From Mycoplasmataceae bacterium (GTDB lineage Bacteria > Bacillota_I > Bacilli_A > Mycoplasmatales > Mycoplasmoidaceae), in NCBI GenBank assembly GCA_031281465.1, contig JAITFH010000019.1, forward strand, positions 1 through 64,000: a stretch of 64,000 nt of DNA, written 5' to 3'. Shown here piece after piece: positions 59,069 to 64,000 of this stretch; within the stretch, counting starts at the first letter, position 1; the number at the start of each line of letters is the position of its first letter. The notes beneath the pieces are model-generated. The model saw nothing but the letters and a program-made list of their open reading frames with translations. It made no database searches and had not been told where the DNA came from. A program made the translations under genes and the position numbers.

Positions 59069-59806
59069 TTATCCTTCTATCCTTTGTTTTTTAAAGAATA
59101 AATATGTTAAACCATAACATATTCCAGCTATTGGCAAATAAAACAAAGGAGCAATGCTACTGTATATCAATTGATTTATTTTATTTTCTTCAAGTGGAAT
59201 AATATATGGAGATAAAACAATATACAATACAACAAGTAGTAATGGGATTAAAGCAGCAATAATCGGATGGAAAAAGAAAGATAAAGAATTAGCAATTACA
59301 CATGTTGCTACTGGTATAGCTAAAATAACAAAAAAGAAACCAACCACATTAAAGTTTTTTCTAAATACAACAGTTAATGGTTCTGACATATCTTTTATTG
59401 TTAATAGAAAAACTATTAAGTGCATTAAGAAAACGATAAAACCAAATATCAAAGAAACTACTGCTGAAGTTAATATTTTATTTCATAAAAAATTTCTTCT
59501 AGTAATTGGTTTTGATAAGATGAATATTTTCTCACTTTTGTTGTAGTTCAAAATTCCAATTAAAATTCCTACAACTGCAATGATTCCATAAGTGAATTGT
59601 AAAAGGAATTCTATTCAAAAAGAAGAATTGATATAAAGTCTGTAGTAAGCTTCAATTCCACTAGAAAAAATTTGTGGGACAGCAAAAATAATAAAACCTG
59701 ATAGCAATAATCCTGCAGCCAAAATAATTAGGACAGATTTCAACTTTAGTAAGTTGACAAACGATTGTTTAAATAATAATGTTTTACTTACTCTTCTTGA
59801 ATTCAT
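59069..59806 (-). CDS. ABC-2 type permease
   Basis: 245 residues with six predicted helices: after a cytoplasmic basic start (MNSRRVSKTLLFKQ), helices at about 22-46, 63-85, 103-128, 142-170, 175-200 and 215-240. Segment LSKPITRRNFLWNKI between helices 2 and 3 resembles the conserved coupling element (SKPISR) of Nat/ABC-2 permeases. One TGA Trp. Its ATG lies inside the last codons of the lipoprotein gene upstream (19-base overlap), indicating coupled translation. Confidence 0.88.
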
Positions 59807-61737
59807 TTAATGCTGCTGTTTGGAATACGTAGGTATTTTAAAGGATTTTGTGCTTCACTATAAAAAGAAGTATCTAGTTTTATTATAAATTGTGGTGGAA
59901 CCGTACCGACGGGTGAACCATTCTCTAATTTACTAGTTGGTTCTTCACCTTCGTAATATTCGTCAGTATCTTGTCTTCAACTAGAAAAGGGCATATAGCC
60001 ATCGCCACTATATCCTCATCCTTGGCAATCTTGAATTAGTGCATCATTAGCGACTGTAGACAATTGTCAAAATTCGACATATTCGGTTTTATATTTCGTT
60101 CCATCTCATACTTCGATTCCAACTTTAGCATTTGGTACGTCTGTTTGTTCACCTATTCCATAAAATGCATTAACTGTTTCTTTGATATGTGGATTGCCAC
60201 CATTTTCTCAATCTACCCAATTACTATATTTGTAAACGCTGTATTCTTCAAGTAAAGCGTTCTTCTCGGCTTCAGTTTTTCCGTTAAAAGTTTCACTATC
60301 TCACTCTCATTGGTTAAAGAAATATTTCTCGAAATAGTCTTCTGATTTTCCTGGAGTTCTTTTTAAGAATATAGGAGTTTGTTTGTCTAAATCTATTTTG
60401 TTTTTTGCCAGTCTTTTACTTTCTGGAAGTAATGTTTCTTCATTTTCATTAACATCAAAATCACTGAAAGTATAGGAAAAGAAATTAAGTCCATAGAATT
60501 TCATAGATTCTGTAGCACCAAAAACATTATTTGTGTTTCATCAATATGCTCTTTCGTTTCTATTTCTTGCAGGTAGTAAAGCATTAATTATGGTTCCGGC
60601 AGCTTTGTTAGATGATGTGATTGAAGTTTGATAAGTGTAAACAGAATATTCGTCAACCGGATGTAATGTAAAACCTGTTTTACCACTTCCTCGAGTCTTA
60701 CCATCTAATTCCATGTATTTTATTTCATCTTCAAAAAAATTAGCCAAACCATTTACTCGGTATTTAGAAGTAGATTTTTCAGGATTTGTAAAATAGTTAT
60801 CATAGTCTCCGAATTTCATGTGACTTTCAACAGCGAGTGGGAATGCGGAAAATTTTCCATTTAAAACCATTTTAAAATCAAAACATTCAAACTCACCAGT
60901 AATTGTGTCATAAACATATTTCAAGTGAGAATTTTCTTCATCGAAAGAATCGAACTTTAGAGATTTCATAATCGTAGCTCTTGCAGGATCATCGAAATAA
61001 CGAAATTTACTTTGATCAGCAGCATAATTTATGTGGTAATAAAAATCAGCCGCTAACATATTGTTAATTTCTTTTTGTTTTTCATAAAATTCTTCAGTCC
61101 CTACTTCTTCACGATTTAAATAAAAGTGTTCGAAAGTTTCCACTCCACCTCTAGGTTTATCTCCAAAAAAACTATCAAATCATTCGTCATCAACACTAAC
61201 ACGTTTGTGGTATGATTCCGGATCAGTTCTATTTTCTCCAAAAGGATTGTAAATTTGAGAGTCGAAGATTATTTTGGTGTTAGAGTTAACGACCGTTAAA
61301 GTTTTGGTTTCGTCAATTCTTCCGTCATCACTAAAAAAACGGAAGATTACATAAAACTTTTTTTCTTCATTAGATGGAGAACTTACTACCACAATATTTG
61401 GACAAACGAAATTATTGTCCAAAATTACATGTTGTGATAATCATTCATCAATAGACTCAAGTTCTTCTCCTTCTGTTTGAAACATAACATATGCGTCTTT
61501 ATTTGCTACCGGTACATTATGTTCATCTTTTACTTCTACAGATAAATTAAATTTCTCAGCATAATACTTTTTAGTATTAACTACTAAATTGGTAGTTACA
61601 CCAGGTACTCAGCTAATAGTGTTTTCGCTTCCGAAAACAACACTAGGCGTAGCTACTCTTGAACAGCTGGTAGCTGTAAATGCTCCAAAAGGGATAACTG
61701 CTAGACAACCAAAATATTTTAAAACACCAAATTTCAT
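59788..61737 (-). CDS. Exporter-linked lipoprotein
   Basis: 649 residues; signal peptide with lipobox TATSC at about residue 26. Mature protein has a beta-rich N-terminal part (SVVFGSENTISWVPG) and a large middle domain containing many aromatic residues and Asp/Asn (HINYAADQSKFRYFDDPAR), but no known binding-protein signature. As first gene of the operon with an ABC-2 permease and ATPase, it is a likely accessory or substrate-capturing protein at the outer face. Preceded by TATAAT at 61763-61768 and a perfect palindrome at 61738-61761 that abuts the ATG. Confidence 0.8.
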
Positions 61738-61761
61738 CACTATATATACTTATATATAGTG
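61738..61761. promoter_or_regulatory. Perfect palindrome abutting the lipoprotein start
   Basis: Arms CACTATATATA and TATATATAGTG, each 11 bases, 2-base centre, directly before the ATG. The -10 box (TATAAT, 61763-61768) ends just before it, so the transcript would begin inside: a likely operator or a 5' hairpin hiding the start codon. Confidence 0.45.
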
Positions 61762-61894
61762 GATTATAGTTTATTTTTTTATTTTACACGGATTTTGAGG
61801 TTGTTGTTTATGGTTTATTTGAGGAAACAATGATTCGTCTAAATTTTTGTTAGGTTTACAAAATAAGCTATAATTTTTTTATTTAATTATACGT

Positions 61895-62659
61895 ATGGCA
61901 AGATCTAGGATTTGTTCAGCAATCATTTTGGGTTACAACGGATTATGTGATGTTGATAGTTTTATCTATGCACATATTGATTCCATTTTAAATTCGAACC
62001 AAAAAGCTTTAGAAAAAGTTAAAAATAGAACATATCGTGACTTAGCTTGATTTGATGATGGTAGTGCTCTTACCAAAGAAGGTGTATTAAATCTTATCAG
62101 TGCTTTTTCTAAATCTGCTTTAGAAAATGAAAATAGGAAAATTTTCGTAGTAAAAAACTTAGAAAACGCATCAACTATCGTACAAAACAATTTGCTTAAA
62201 CTACTTGAAGAACCACCTGGAAAAGAAATTTATGCCATATTCACAACTCATAACCCTGCTGGAATTTTGGTAACCGTTCAAAGCCGTTGTGCTCGTGTTA
62301 ATTCTTATACCGTCGATTATGAAATAGATGAAATTTTAGATGAATTAGATGTTCAAAATAAAGAACTTCGAAATTTAATTCCGAAGTTTTACTACGATAT
62401 AGATAAATTAAAAAGAGACTTAGAATCAGGAGCTTTAGAAAAAGCTCTAAAATTGTGAAAAAGTATTCAAACAAACAAATCAAAATATGATGTGCTTAAC
62501 TCGTTAGCTGATGAATTTAAAAAAATGGATTACTACACCATTGAAATGATTTTAAATATTGAATTTTCTCATTCAAAAGATCAGTATATATTAAAAGCGA
62601 TTCATAACTTAAAAAGTAATCCTAGTAAAACATTACTTTTTAACCTTCTAACTCAATAA
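61895..62659 (+). CDS. holB: DNA polymerase III delta' subunit
   Basis: Clamp-loader subunit of DNA polymerase III. 254 residues, short but typical for mollicutes. The AAA-type core contains IFVVKNLENAS, NNLLKLLEEPPG (the hallmark LLK-LEEP segment) and TTHNPAGILVTVQSRC (sensor 1/arginine-finger region, SRC). The N-terminal P-loop is degenerate (ILGYNGLCD), as in many delta' proteins, which do not bind ATP. One or two TGA Trp. TATAAT at 61869-61874, leader about 14 bases. Adjacent pgsA and SDR are divergent in strand. Confidence 0.88.
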
Positions 62660-62664
62660 ATTTT

Positions 62665-63453
62665 TTATTTGTTTTGCAATCTTTTTAGTTGGAATTTAGC
62701 AAGAATTTTTTCCTGTAGTTTAACACAAATAAACAAAGAAAAGAAATGTAATATGTTTTCTTTTGTACCAATAAAAATATTATCCTTGTTTGAAGTAAAT
62801 ATTTTCTTTCCACATAATTCAACAAACTTATTTACAGGGATACCAGTTTTTTTACTATTTTTCTTTCCAGAAGAACTTGTAAAAAAATTAGTATCTACCA
62901 CCCCTGGATTAATACATAAAACTCTTACACTAGATTTACTTTTTTTAAGTTCTCAATTAACTGCGTTTGACAAACTTCTTACATATATTTTTGAAGCATA
63001 GTATGATGATAAATATGGACAAGGAACATTGGCAGAAATAGTACCAATATTTATCACTCTGCCACCATTTTTATTTTGGGTAAAATATTTGACAAAATAG
63101 TTTGTTAACATAGTTAACAAACTAATATTCAAATTTATTAGTCGCTGGTGTTGTTCCCAATTAGTGTTAACAAATTCGCCATATACTCCAACCCCTACAT
63201 TGTTAATCACCATATCAATTTGTTTATTTTTTACGGTTTCTATAATGTTCTGAAAGTTTTTTTCATCAGATAAATCCATACAAAAATATAACAAGCTTTT
63301 TTCGTTCTGTTTTTTTAACAATTCTAAGTTGTTAGATGAACGAGAAAAAGCATATACTGTTCATCCTAAACCTAAAAAGTATTTAACAAAACCTAGTCCA
63401 ATACCATCGTTTGCTCCAGTTATTAAAACATATTTTTGTTCACTATTAATCAT
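62665..63453 (-). CDS. Short-chain dehydrogenase/reductase
   Basis: 262 residues. NAD(P)-binding TGANDGIGLG (TGxxxGIG), NNVGVGVYGEF in place of NNAG, catalytic Ser in INIGTIS and YxxxK as YYASK. Second half LCINPGVVDTNF also fits the family. The C-terminus is rich in Lys/Phe and may contact membrane. The ATG overlaps the pgsA stop by 8 bases, so both are in one operon. The substrate is not predictable from sequence; a lipid or sugar carbonyl is possible. Confidence 0.88.
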
Positions 63454-64000
63454 GTGTAATAAATAGTCAGTTTTTCTTGAGATAAATAGCTCCAGAAATT
63501 ACTGATAAAATACATGAGACATATATTAAAGAAAATAATGGTTGAGTAAGTCAGAAATCGTGAGCATTACTAGGGGTTCCATTAATAAACTGTGTTCCAG
63601 TATAGTAAGGCATTAAAATAGATGACATTGTTTTGCTATTTACCAAAAACAATAGAGCTATAGCAATCATTAAAACAAATGTCTTAATTTTTCCATAAAT
63701 GTTTGCAGCTACTACTACATTCTTTTTTGCAACCATCATTCTCATTGCATCAACGACTAAATCTCTAATAATGATAATAACTACTGCTAAGATAAAAAGT
63801 CAGTTGTTTTTAAAAACCAAACTAGCACTAAGATATGGCGCATCTACTAATGCACTACAAGCAAATAAGATTAAGAATGAATTAGTTAAAATTTTATCAG
63901 CAATAGAATCTAAAAATTTTCCAAGATTAGTTATTTGGTTGTATTTTCTCGCAATATATCCATCTAAAAAATCAGTTGCTGAAGCTATTACAAAAATTCA
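63446..64000 (-). CDS. pgsA: CDP-diacylglycerol-glycerol-3-phosphate phosphatidyltransferase, partial
   Basis: Makes phosphatidylglycerol phosphate. Only the C-terminal 184 codons lie in the window; the start is beyond the right edge. The CDP-alcohol phosphatidyltransferase motif DG-x2-AR-x8-G-x3-D-x3-D is complete: DFLDGYIARK, then GKFLDSIADK. Following helices are consistent with the six-helix family. The last residues continue past a TGA (Trp) to TAA at 63446-63448, overlapping the SDR start. Closest choice among the family is pgsA because of length, motif and mollicute context; cls-type alternatives do not have this motif. Confidence 0.85.

Overview
The window comes from a mollicute (wall-less, Mycoplasma-type bacterium). 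DNA is AT-rich, and TGA is read as tryptophan throughout: dnaK, asnS, miaA, plsX, the restriction subunits and nearly all membrane proteins are intact only if TGA is Trp, with TAA/TAG as stops. Many cysteine-anchored lipoproteins, very short or absent mRNA leaders and small core enzymes fit this. I cannot name the species; the separate 16S rRNA gene and the surface-protein families would help place it.

Layout. 0-7 kb: an unidentified repeated frame, miaA, an Ig-like surface protein, a four-helix Pro/Gln/Val-rich protein and an orphan GHKL ATPase. 7-11 kb: an operon of small unknown proteins, a short structured RNA and gene debris ending at the tmRNA. 11-18.5 kb: two tandem copies of a 1,027-residue membrane protein and a third copy collapsed by an internal deletion. 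18.6-31.4 kb: mostly housekeeping, with a frameshifted phosphoesterase, a 16S rRNA gene standing alone with its own processing stem and terminator, two lipoproteins, plsX, dnaK with a CIRCE-like operator, lemA, a DEAD-box helicase, a YwaF-like membrane protein and asnS.

31.4-48.4 kb is a defence region. It begins at the 3' end of asnS, and a diverged copy of that 3' end recurs 11 kb later, so the block between looks inserted. First system: an overlapping operon encoding HsdM, a GIY-YIG/T5orf172 protein, an SMC/OLD-like ATPase, HsdS, a KAP-like NTPase, HsdR and an 82-residue protein. Second system: a fused methyltransferase/nuclease-like protein, a small HEPN protein and an HsdS split by a TA-tract frameshift, i.e. 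a BcgI-like, probably phase-variable system. A Fic protein and a frameshifted DUF4143 ATPase follow.

48.4-57.6 kb holds surface biology: an Ig-like lipoprotein with an A14 tract beside its promoter, an intact DUF4143 ATPase, duplicated intergenic DNA with iteron-like repeats, a chimeric gene remnant, and a second pair of Pro/Val-rich protein plus Ig-like surface protein. After a structured orphan RNA at 57.9 kb come a lipoprotein/ABC exporter operon, holB, a short-chain dehydrogenase and the 3' part of pgsA at the edge. No CRISPR array, tRNA gene or 23S/5S rRNA was seen.
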